Shown in pieces: positions 16,597 to 22,906 of a stretch of 64,000 nt of DNA (within the stretch, counting starts at the first letter, position 1; each line of letters opens with the position of its first letter). Made by a program: the position numbers and the translations under genes. The notes beneath the pieces were generated by a model that did not search any database, was not told the origin of the DNA, and saw only the letters and a program-made list of their open reading frames with translations. The stretch covers positions 1,612,001 to 1,676,000 of the forward strand of contig NZ_CP063814.1 in assembly GCF_015277875.1 (NCBI RefSeq), given 5' to 3'. Source of the DNA: Microbacterium luteum (GTDB taxonomy: Bacteria; Actinomycetota; Actinomycetes; Actinomycetales; Microbacteriaceae).

Positions 16597-18753
16597 GTGG
16601 CAATGGACATCGGCACACTCGTCGGATACCTGGAACTCGACACGTCGAAGTTCGAGGAGGGCGCGAAGGGCGCAGGGGCGAAGATTCCCGGCTGGATGGC
16701 GGCGGCAGGAGCGCTCGCGGCCACAGCGGCGGCGGCGGCGTTCGGGGCGGCGTTCGCGAACGCGGTGAACGTGGAGGCGGGGAACCAGAAGGTCGCCGCG
16801 CAACTCGGGCTCACCGAGGAGGAGTCCCGGCGTGCGGGTGACGCGGCGGCGGCGGCGTACCAGGCGGGCTGGGGTGAGTCGATGGAGGGCGTGCAGGCCA
16901 CGACGGCCGGGGTCATCTCCTCGATCCGTGGGATGCGTGAGGCGTCCGTGGAGGAACTCGGCGGGATCGTCTCCGGCGTGCAGATGCTCTCCGACTCGTT
17001 CGGCATCGAGGCTGACCGCATCTCGCAGGTGGTGGGGCAGATGCTCTCCACCGGGCTCGCGTCGTCCGCGGAGGAAGGCCTCGACCTGCTCACCGCGTCG
17101 CTCCAGAAGGTGCCTGCGGCGGTGCGTGAGGACGTGATGGACGCCGTGGACGAGTACGGGCCGTTCTTCCAGCAGATCGGGCTCTCCGGCGAGGAGGCGA
17201 TGGGCGCTCTCGTGTCCGCCTCCGAGAAGGGCATGTACGGCATCGACAAGACCGGCGACGCGATCAAGGAACTGTCGATCCGCTCCACCGACATGAGCGC
17301 CACGAGCGTCGCGGCCTACGAGGCGATGGGGCTGAACGCGGAGGAGATGGCGGCGAAGATTCTCGCCGGGGGTGAGACGGGCGCGGAGGGCTTCCAGCAG
17401 ATCGTGGACGGCCTCCTCGGGATCGAGGACCCGGTGGCACAGTCGCAGGCGGCGCTCGCGCTGTTCGGGACCCCGCTGGAGGACCTCGGCACGAACGAGA
17501 TTCCAGGATTCCTCGCGAGCCTCTCCGACATGGAGGGCGGGCTGGGTGACGTGGGCGGCGCGATGCAGGCCATGTCCGACACTGCCGGGGACTCGGTGGC
17601 GGCGAAGTGGGAGCAGGTCCAGCGCTCGTTCGAGGGCGTCGTCACGACCGTGGCGGGTGCTCTCCTCCCGGCGCTCGTGCCGCTCCTCGACTGGGCGGCG
17701 GAGAACCCGGCCCTGCTCGGCGCAGTCGCGGCGGCGGTCGGGGCGATGGCCGTGGCGTGGGGCATCTACACGGTGGCGCAGTGGGCGGCGAACGCGGCCA
17801 TCCTCGCGAACCCCATCACGTGGATCGTGCTCGCCATCGGCGCGCTCATCGCCGCCCTGGTGCTCCTCGTCGCGAACTGGGACACGGTGGTCGCGTGGAT
17901 CAGCGAAGTGTGGGGCGGCTTCGTCTCCTGGCTGACGGAGGTCACCGAGGGCATCGCGGCATGGTGGAACGACCTCTGGGCCGGGTTCGGTGCGTGGGTG
18001 ACGAGCGTGTGGGAGGGCTTCGTCGGCTTCATCTCCGACACGTGGAGCAACTTCGTGCTCGGGCTCCAGATCATCGGTGACGCGCTCGCCTCCTGGTGGA
18101 ACGACCTGTGGGCCGGGGTGGGGCAGTTCATCTCCGACACGTGGAACGGGTTCATCGGGCTCGTGCGGGGCATCTTCCAGGGCTACATCTCCTGGGTGAT
18201 GTCGGTCGCGTCCGGGTTCGTGAACGGGTGGAACTCGATCTGGAGCCGGGTGGGGCGGATCATCTCGGACGTGTGGAACAACGTCGTGTCGTTCTTCCAG
18301 GGCATCCCCGGCGCGATCACCGGGCTCCTCTCCGGGGCCGGGCAGTGGCTGTACTCCATCGGACGGGACATCATCCAGGGCCTGTGGAACGGGCTGAAGT
18401 CGATCTGGGCATCCGTCTCGGCATGGTTCGAGGACACGTTCGGCGGGATCATCGACACCGTGGCTGGCATCTTCGGGATCGCGTCCCCGTCGAAGGTCAT
18501 GCGGCAGATGGGCGTGTGGGTGGGCGAGGGCTTCATCCAGGGCCTCGACCACATGACGCCGAGCGTCGAGACGGCGATGTCGGACATGGCTCGCGTTCCC
18601 GACACGGCTTCGGAGTTCATCGCCCGCTACCCCGTCTCGGAGGGCCGGGGCGACACGTTCGTGTACAACGCGGCGGAGAACCAGTCTCTGGACTCCGAGG
18701 AGGCGCTGTTCGAGGCTCTCGGGTCCCCGCGGTCGCCATTCGGAGGTAAGTAG
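16597..18753 (+). CDS. Phage tail tape-measure protein
   Basis: A 718-aa protein starting at GTG 16597 behind GGAGGGG; an alternative is the ATG two codons later. The N terminus IGTLVGYLELDTSKFEEG is the typical start of actinophage tape-measure proteins. A hydrophobic Ala-rich helix follows (residues ~30-55), then helical regions to ~370. A membrane-like segment is next (NPITWIVLAIGALIAALVLL, ~404-425), then Trp-rich quasi-repeats (WWNDLWAGFG and WWNDLWAGVG, ISDTW three times). The hallmark end GIASPSKVMRQMG lies near 628. In siphophages this protein sets tail length and helps DNA cross the envelope. No other tail gene accompanies it, and nothing in it looks broken. Confidence 0.94.
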   Translation: MAMDIGTLVGYLELDTSKFEEGAKGAGAKIPGWMAAAGALAATAAAAAFGAAFANAVNVEAGNQKVAAQLGLTEEESRRAGDAAAAAYQAGWGESMEGVQATTAGVISSIRGMREASVEELGGIVSGVQMLSDSFGIEADRISQVVGQMLSTGLASSAEEGLDLLTASLQKVPAAVREDVMDAVDEYGPFFQQIGLSGEEAMGALVSASEKGMYGIDKTGDAIKELSIRSTDMSATSVAAYEAMGLNAEEMAAKILAGGETGAEGFQQIVDGLLGIEDPVAQSQAALALFGTPLEDLGTNEIPGFLASLSDMEGGLGDVGGAMQAMSDTAGDSVAAKWEQVQRSFEGVVTTVAGALLPALVPLLDWAAENPALLGAVAAAVGAMAVAWGIYTVAQWAANAAILANPITWIVLAIGALIAALVLLVANWDTVVAWISEVWGGFVSWLTEVTEGIAAWWNDLWAGFGAWVTSVWEGFVGFISDTWSNFVLGLQIIGDALASWWNDLWAGVGQFISDTWNGFIGLVRGIFQGYISWVMSVASGFVNGWNSIWSRVGRIISDVWNNVVSFFQGIPGAITGLLSGAGQWLYSIGRDIIQGLWNGLKSIWASVSAWFEDTFGGIIDTVAGIFGIASPSKVMRQMGVWVGEGFIQGLDHMTPSVETAMSDMARVPDTASEFIARYPVSEGRGDTFVYNAAENQSLDSEEALFEALGSPRSPFGGK

Positions 18754-18879
18754 GACACTCGCACCCTCCAGGACGCCATGAGGCTCGCACAGAACGACGA
18801 ACGGGGCCGGGGTGGGGTGAGAGGGCCTAGAGACGGTTTGAGGTGCTCAGACGGGCGGAGAGCGCCTCACACAGAGTTC

Positions 18880-18916
18880 GAGGGGCGGGATGGAGGGTCA
18901 GGCCATCCCGCCCCTC
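18880..18916. terminator. Hairpin downstream of the tape-measure gene
   Basis: Perfect 14-bp arms (GAGGGGCGGGATGG at 18880-18893 and its complement at 18903-18916), 9-nt loop. A likely factor-independent terminator. Confidence 0.7.
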
Positions 18917-19082
18917 GGCGTTCGTGGTCATGCTCGGAGTCGCGGCCTGCACGCCGCTCGCCTGCTTCATAAGCAGACAGTCCGACTCGGCCCTCGGTCA
19001 TCCGCGGCGCGGGCGCTTCCCCAGCCCAGGGCGGCAGGACGCCGGGCCTCGGGTCGAGCCAACGAACTGCGAGCGCGGGCGT

Positions 19083-19102
19083 TCGTGCCAGCCTCGTGCC
19101 AG
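19083..19102 (-). repeat. Internal copy of the doubled TGGCACG element
   Basis: On the minus strand this reads CTGGCACGAGGCTGGCACGA, matching 24935-24954 at 19 of 20 positions but in the opposite orientation. It lies in the gap between the tape-measure gene and the operon. Confidence 0.6.
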
Positions 19103-19148
19103 TAGCACCCGCGACGGGGCGCTGGGGGGAGACTGTCAAGGGACGAGT

Positions 19149-19185
19149 GAGGGGCGGGGCCGGTGGTGATCCGGTCCCGCCCCTC
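19149..19185. terminator. Hairpin at the end of the minus-strand operon
   Basis: 15-bp arms at 19149-19163 and 19171-19185 with one G-T pair and a 7-nt loop, 18 bp beyond the last stop of the operon. Its outer arms repeat GAGGGGCGGG from the hairpin at 18880. Confidence 0.7.
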
Positions 19186-19203
19186 CGGCGTGGTCGCGGT
19201 GCG

Positions 19204-19893
19204 TCAGGCGTCCACAGTGGCCCGGTCGAGGCCCTCCACGAGCGACGCGACGAGGTTCGTGGGAGCACCGGCAGGGACCGCCTCCCAGTCGCCCTCGTCC
19301 AGAAGGGTGAGCGCGTCCGCATCGACCTCGCTGAGGAGCACGCGACCCTCGAACGGGATCTCACCCGTCGCGATGAGGCCCTCCAGGATGGTGCGCCATG
19401 CGACGGCTGGGGCGTTCGTGCGCTCGATGGCGGCGATGCGCTCGGCGGCAGGGTCCACCTGCACGAGCCGATCCCAGACCGCGCCCTGGATGAACTCCAC
19501 GACCTCGGCGGGGCGCGAGTCCTCCAGGACCTCGGGCATCGTCTCCAGCGCGTCGAGGATCGCGGCGAGCCGCACACGGTCGGCGTCCCGGATGATGCTC
19601 GGGAGGTCACGCCCGGCGTCGAGGAGCGCACGCACCTTCGACCACTGGTGAGCCTGGAGCGCGATGTCGTCGGCCCCCTTCGGCGCGAGCGCGTCGAGGA
19701 CCGGCTGACGGTCGGGCGCGGTGGGCTCGGCGGGCATGGCGACGGTGAGGCGTGCCCGGATCGCTTCGACCTCGGCGCGCTGGCGTGCCCGGAGGCCCTC
19801 CGGCGTCAGGTGCGGGTCCTGGGTCTGCGCCACCTTCAGGAGGTCGCGGCGCGCGGTGGTGACGAGAGAGATGTTGCTGGCCGTGTCGGTCAC
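19204..19893 (-). CDS. Unknown protein, last gene of the satellite operon
   Basis: A 229-aa soluble protein starting at GTG 19893, which overlaps the HNH-like gene stop in a GTGA junction. Residues ~1-60 are charged and probably helical (TPEGLRARQRAEVEAIRARL). The middle is helical (LDALETMPEVLEDSRPAEVV) and the C terminus is acidic (SEVDADALTLLDEGDWEAV). There are no cysteines, signal peptide or membrane segment. I do not recognise it. Its position after a TerS-like gene is where satellites often keep packaging or capsid-interference genes, but that is inference from position only. Confidence 0.75.
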   Translation of the reverse strand: MTDTASNISLVTTARRDLLKVAQTQDPHLTPEGLRARQRAEVEAIRARLTVAMPAEPTAPDRQPVLDALAPKGADDIALQAHQWSKVRALLDAGRDLPSIIRDADRVRLAAILDALETMPEVLEDSRPAEVVEFIQGAVWDRLVQVDPAAERIAAIERTNAPAVAWRTILEGLIATGEIPFEGRVLLSEVDADALTLLDEGDWEAVPAGAPTNLVASLVEGLDRATVDA

Positions 19894-20306
19894 GACTGGC
19901 CTCCGTTCTGTTCGGTGATGGTGCCCGGTTCGGGCGTGGACCCCGCCAGGCGGCGGGACTTCTGTCGTGCGTTGTACTCGCGGCTCCACTCACGGCGGCA
20001 TCCGCGGCAGTGTCCGCCGTTCGTGGTGCCCCACACCAGGCGGACGTGACCGCGCGGGCAGGAGTGCCAGTCGCCGCCGTGGTCGCGCTGGGCGTTGTGG
20101 GATGCGCAGAGAGGGGCGTAGGCATCGAGGTCGGTGGAGTAGCCGAGCGCCGAGCCAGCCTTCGCGCTGAACGAGGTCGGCCGTGTCGTGAGCCCCCACC
20201 CGTTGGCGGGGCGACCGCAGCCGGGGGCCGCGCAGGGCTTCCCCACTGCGGAGCCCCGCTCACGGCGGAGGGCTTCGTGGACACTGCCGTAGGTGCGTGC
20301 GGTCAT
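19890..20306 (-). CDS. Zinc-binding HNH-like protein
   Basis: A 138-aa basic protein rich in Cys/His pairs: CAAPGCGRPANG near residue 25, LCASHNAQRDHGGDWHSC near 67-84, and GGHCRGCRREWSREYNARQK near 105. The LCxxHN segment resembles the metal-finger half of HNH nucleases, and the C-terminal CxxC block resembles actinophage zinc-ribbon proteins. HNH proteins near terminase genes often assist DNA packaging in phages. No complete HNH triad can be assigned with certainty, so a structural DNA-binding role is equally possible. It overlaps both neighbours by 4 bp. Confidence 0.75.
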   Translation of the reverse strand: MTARTYGSVHEALRRERGSAVGKPCAAPGCGRPANGWGLTTRPTSFSAKAGSALGYSTDLDAYAPLCASHNAQRDHGGDWHSCPRGHVRLVWGTTNGGHCRGCRREWSREYNARQKSRRLAGSTPEPGTITEQNGGQS

Positions 20307-20521
20307 CGCCGCCCCTCCCGTCCCAGTTCGTCACGGAGACGGTTCGCTTCGGCGCGACGTGCCGCCGCCTCCGCCGCCAGGGCCTGCGTGTAGGCGTGGA
20401 TGGTGGCGCGCGCATTCGGCGAGAGCCGATGGAGGGCCTCGTGGTACGGGCCGCGTGTGTCGCGTTGCCGCTGGAGAGCGAGCGCGAGCGACGGGGACTC
20501 GCGGGGCGGGGAGTAGACCAT
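20303..20521 (-). CDS. Small helical protein between the terS-like and HNH-like genes
   Basis: A 72-aa protein with a long charged, Ala-rich C-terminal helix (AEAAARRAEANRLRDELGRE) that could form a coiled coil. It starts at ATG 20521 behind GGGAGG and overlaps the next gene by 4 bp (ATGA). It has no recognisable domain. Size and placement fit the small accessory proteins of phage and satellite operons. Confidence 0.7.
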   Translation of the reverse strand: MVYSPPRESPSLALALQRQRDTRGPYHEALHRLSPNARATIHAYTQALAAEAAARRAEANRLRDELGREGRR

Positions 20522-20524
20522 CGC

Positions 20525-20974
20525 TCAGCCCTCCCCGTTCACGAGCCGGTCGAGGAGGCTCCCCACCTGCTCCAGGCCCGTCGCCTGCTCGTCGTAGAGG
20601 CCGAGGTACTTTGCGCGGCGATCCATGATCGCGAGGACCCGATCCACGGCCCGCGCGTCGCCCTTCATCGCGTTCCGCCACACCGCCGCCTGGAGCGCGT
20701 CGAGTCGGTCGAGTTCGAGACGCCGCATCTCGTCGGCCTCCTCGCGAGGAATGTCCTTGATCGCGTCCGACACCCAGGCGGTGATGGTGCGGGGGTGGAC
20801 GCCCAGCGTCTGCGCGATCTGGTCGTTGCGCGCCCCGGCGAGACGCATGGAAAGCGCCTCCTGCTTCCGGGTCGCGCGGCTCACTCGGCGCGCTGTGGTG
20901 GAGCGGCGCGGCTTGTCACCGAGCAGGTACTCGGCGGCTTCGTCGGCGGTGGTGGTGTTGTTGTTGGCGGTCAT
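20525..20974 (-). CDS. Terminase small subunit-like HTH protein
   Basis: A 149-aa protein. After a polar N terminus it has a helix-turn-helix at about residues 45-70 (RLAGARNDQIAQTLGVHPRT) followed by ELDRLDALQAAVWRNAMKGD and RAVDRVLAIMDRRAKYLGLY. The last two blocks are, from family knowledge, characteristic of TerS-like DNA-recognition proteins in actinophages. TerS selects the DNA to be packaged and recruits TerL, but no TerL gene is present in the element. The ATG at 20974 overlaps the upstream stop (ATGA). The alternative reading is a simple transcriptional regulator. Confidence 0.75.
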   Translation of the reverse strand: MTANNNTTTADEAAEYLLGDKPRRSTTARRVSRATRKQEALSMRLAGARNDQIAQTLGVHPRTITAWVSDAIKDIPREEADEMRRLELDRLDALQAAVWRNAMKGDARAVDRVLAIMDRRAKYLGLYDEQATGLEQVGSLLDRLVNGEG

Positions 20975-21246
20975 CGTGCCGCCTCCTCTCGGTTGGTGCG
21001 ACCACAGATGCAGTAGCCGCGGGGGTTGAACAGGTGCGTGTGCTGGGACCATGCGCGGAGGACCCACGCGGCCCACTCGGCAGGCCAGTCGGCGGATTCC
21101 TCCGGCCCGTCCGCGTAGTAGGCGGCGAACCTCTCGGTCTGGTCATCGAGCCACCGGGAGCGGGGACGCATCCCACGAGCGCGAGCCCAGAGACGCATCG
21201 GGATCGTGACCTCGAAGTCGGCGGGGAAGGTGGTCGGGGCGCTCAT
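20971..21246 (-). CDS. Small protein with Trp-rich and Cys-tail modules
   Basis: A 91-aa protein of two visible modules. Residues ~17-68 (MRLWARARGM then DDQTERFAAYY and WPAEWAAWVLRAW) align by eye with the 86-aa protein at 21980. Residues ~70-85 (HTHLFNPRGYCICG) match the C-terminal tail of the 246-aa protein at 21243 (HQHSFDPRSGYCSGC). The Trp-containing module recalls the C-terminal segment of phage replication proteins. It overlaps genes on both sides by 4 bp. Confidence 0.75.
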   Translation of the reverse strand: MSAPTTFPADFEVTIPMRLWARARGMRPRSRWLDDQTERFAAYYADGPEESADWPAEWAAWVLRAWSQHTHLFNPRGYCICGRTNREEAAR

Positions 21247-21983
21247 GCGCTCTCCTCTCGGTCGTCACGTGCAGAGCATCCAGAGCAGTAGCCGGATCGG
21301 GGATCGAACGAGTGCTGATGAGCACCCGAGACGCGAGGAGCGCGCGAAGGCGTCGGCGTCTGTCGTTGCTCATCCGGCACGCTGAACGCTGGGAGGAGAG
21401 CCGAGAGACGAGCCTGACCATCCGCATTCACGTCATCGGCTCCATCCCCCCTCTGGGGGGGTGCCGCGCGTAGCGCGGTGGGGGTAGATGTGTCTACTTC
21501 ATTGGGTCTACTTCCTGTGTCTACTTCGGGGGACGATTCGTACCCATTGGTGGGGTCGATTTGTACCCATTCCGGCGCATCTACGGGGTCGTTCTGACCC
21601 CATTCCTGCTCGCGCTCAGCCGTCTCGAATGGGGACGAATTGACCCCATTCCTGCGGGACTCCACCACGAACGGCTCCAGGTCCGGGAGCGTCGGCTTCG
21701 GCATGAGCCGGTAGCGCGTGCCCTGGCGTCCGACCCCCTTCGTCACGGCGACGAGACGGGCCTCCGCAAGCGCGTTCAGCGCGTCACGCACAGCACGACG
21801 GCTGGACATTCCCGCCTCATGGGCGATGAGGTCCTGCGACGGCCAGCACACCCCATCGGCGTCGGAGCGGCCGACGAGCACGACGTAGACGGCGACCTCG
21901 CGCGGAGTGAGTCCGAGCGCGGGCACCGCCTCCCGGTACAGCCAGTCCGGGATGCGCGCGAACCCCTCTCGTGCATCGGTCAT
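21243..21983 (-). CDS. Winged-helix replication-initiator-like protein
   Basis: A 246-aa protein with an N-terminal winged-helix domain of the HTH_36 type, which in phages and plasmids marks replication initiators: ARIPDWLYREAVPALGLTPR, WPSQDLIAHEAGMSSRRAV and ALAEARLVAVTKGVGRQGTR. A disordered middle (residues ~110-205) and a C-terminal Cys/His tail (HQHSFDPRSGYCSGC) follow. I chose the ATG at 21983, which overlaps the upstream stop (ATGA). It probably binds the element's origin, or is its regulator. No helicase or primase domain is present. Confidence 0.78.
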   Translation of the reverse strand: MTDAREGFARIPDWLYREAVPALGLTPREVAVYVVLVGRSDADGVCWPSQDLIAHEAGMSSRRAVRDALNALAEARLVAVTKGVGRQGTRYRLMPKPTLPDLEPFVVESRRNGVNSSPFETAEREQEWGQNDPVDAPEWVQIDPTNGYESSPEVDTGSRPNEVDTSTPTALRAAPPQRGDGADDVNADGQARLSALLPAFSVPDEQRQTPTPSRAPRVSGAHQHSFDPRSGYCSGCSARDDREESA

Positions 21984-22240
21984 CTCTGGCCTCCTGGAGG
22001 GTTGAGAGGACGGGGTGCCCACGCACGACGCACCCAGTTGCGCCACGCCCCCGCCCATTCGACGCGGTGGCTGGAGCGCTTCGACGCGCGCTCGCGGTGC
22101 CACGCCACGAACGCCTCGGTCGTCTGGTGGACGAAGGGGAGCGGGTAGCCCTCAGCCTCCGCCCACGCCCACATCTCGCGGGTCACGATGAAGGGCGTAG
22201 GGATCGGCGTCTTGACGATCCGACGACGCGCATCGGTCAT
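21980..22240 (-). CDS. Small protein paralogous to the 91-aa protein
   Basis: An 86-aa protein. The segment VTREMWAWAEAEGYPLPFVH then TTEAFVAWHRERASKR and EWAGAWRNWVRRAW parallels the first module of the 91-aa protein two genes downstream (W-A spacing, T-E-x-F, then W-x-x-W-V-x-R-A-W). This fold pattern resembles the short C-terminal domain of phage replication proteins. Starts at ATG 22240 and overlaps neighbours by 4 bp on both sides. Confidence 0.75.
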   Translation of the reverse strand: MTDARRRIVKTPIPTPFIVTREMWAWAEAEGYPLPFVHQTTEAFVAWHRERASKRSSHRVEWAGAWRNWVRRAWAPRPLNPPGGQR

Positions 22241-22371
22241 GCCGCCTCCTCCCTTCGCGCGGCCTCCTGGAACTCGGCCAGGTGAGCGTCGAAGCGATCC
22301 ATCAGCGCGAGCAGAGGGGCGAAAGGCCCCGGCGTCGCGGTGGTCATGTGCGGGGTCGGTGTCGATTCCAT
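22237..22371 (-). CDS. 44-aa small protein
   Basis: A short frame beginning MESTPTPHMTTATPG and ending in a helix (LLALMDRFDAHLAEFQEAAR). GGAGG sits 6 nt before the ATG, and the stop overlaps the next start (ATGA), which makes it credible despite its size. Function unknown. A longer in-frame extension exists upstream, but it runs antiphase through the HTH gene and lacks a ribosome-binding site. Confidence 0.6.
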   Translation of the reverse strand: MESTPTPHMTTATPGPFAPLLALMDRFDAHLAEFQEAARREEAA

Positions 22372-22384
22372 CGGGTGCCTCCGA

Positions 22385-22717
22385 TCAGCCCGCGGTGACG
22401 GCGAGAACGTCGTCCACCGAGGCACCGAGCGCCGAGGCGTAGGCCCCCACGATGGACGAGTCACCGTGACCATCGGCCAGCGGGCCGGGAGGGGTGAGGG
22501 GGTAGCCGAGCGCCTCCAGCAGGGGCGCGGTGATGACGGCGACGGAGCGCTTGTCGCGCCACACCTGGACCTTGCCGTCGCGGACATTGGCGTATGCCTT
22601 CGCGCGGCCGATGCCGAGGAGGAGCGCGTAGTCGTCAACCGAGATGGTGGCGACGGGGTAGGTGCGTAGCGCGTGGAGCAGGGCCGCGCGCTGGACGGTG
22701 AGGGAAAGATCGGCCAT
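22385..22717 (-). CDS. HTH protein, candidate excisionase/AlpA-type activator
   Basis: A 110-aa protein, first gene of the minus-strand operon and divergent from the integrase. Residues ~25-65 (ISVDDYALLLGIGRAKAYAN then VRDGKVQVWRDKRSVAV) form a MerR-like winged HTH as in excisionases and AlpA-type regulators. The start MADLSL is fixed by GGAGG 5 nt upstream. In Gram-negative PICIs an AlpA-like regulator directly follows the divergent integrase and switches on the operon. The same role is plausible here but unproven. Confidence 0.65.
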   Translation of the reverse strand: MADLSLTVQRAALLHALRTYPVATISVDDYALLLGIGRAKAYANVRDGKVQVWRDKRSVAVITAPLLEALGYPLTPPGPLADGHGDSSIVGAYASALGASVDDVLAVTAG

Positions 22718-22906
22718 GAGAGCCTCCGGGAATCGCAAACGGTTTCGTCTGGTTCCACCGGGGCCTGCCCTGCATGGATGGAGAGTGCCTGACCCTCCGT
22801 GGCATGAACGCTAACACACGGATACGGACGGACACGGGATAGACTGGCGGAAGAAACCGCAGGTCACAGGTGATAAACCGTCACCGGTCGCGGAGGAGGA
22901 GCCCAG
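22718..22906. promoter_or_regulatory. Divergent control region between the HTH gene and the integrase
   Basis: 189 bp. A TAGACT -10 box for the integrase lies at 22840-22845. Direct repeats ACACGGAT (22815-22822) and ACACGGGAT (22832-22840) are spaced 17 bp apart on the same helix face region. AAACGGTTT near the HTH-gene start is symmetrical about its centre. These are candidate operator or excisionase sites deciding between integration and induction. Confidence 0.45.

Larger units (their letters stand above)
18754..19203. other. 450-bp non-coding gap with two hairpins
   Basis: Separates the tape-measure gene from the oppositely oriented operon. It contains two strong hairpins sharing GAGGGGCGGG arms and an inverted-orientation copy of the doubled TGGCACG element. 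Short open frames exist, but they run through the hairpins and show no family resemblance, so I call no gene. Confidence 0.6.

Noticed and set aside
16498..18552. A 684-codon minus-strand open frame in the element
   Set aside because: Antisense of the tape-measure gene; translation is His/Pro/Arg-rich noise.
18778..19169. Small ORFs in the element's central gap
   Set aside because: They read through two perfect hairpins, lack ribosome-binding sites and show no recognisable protein features.
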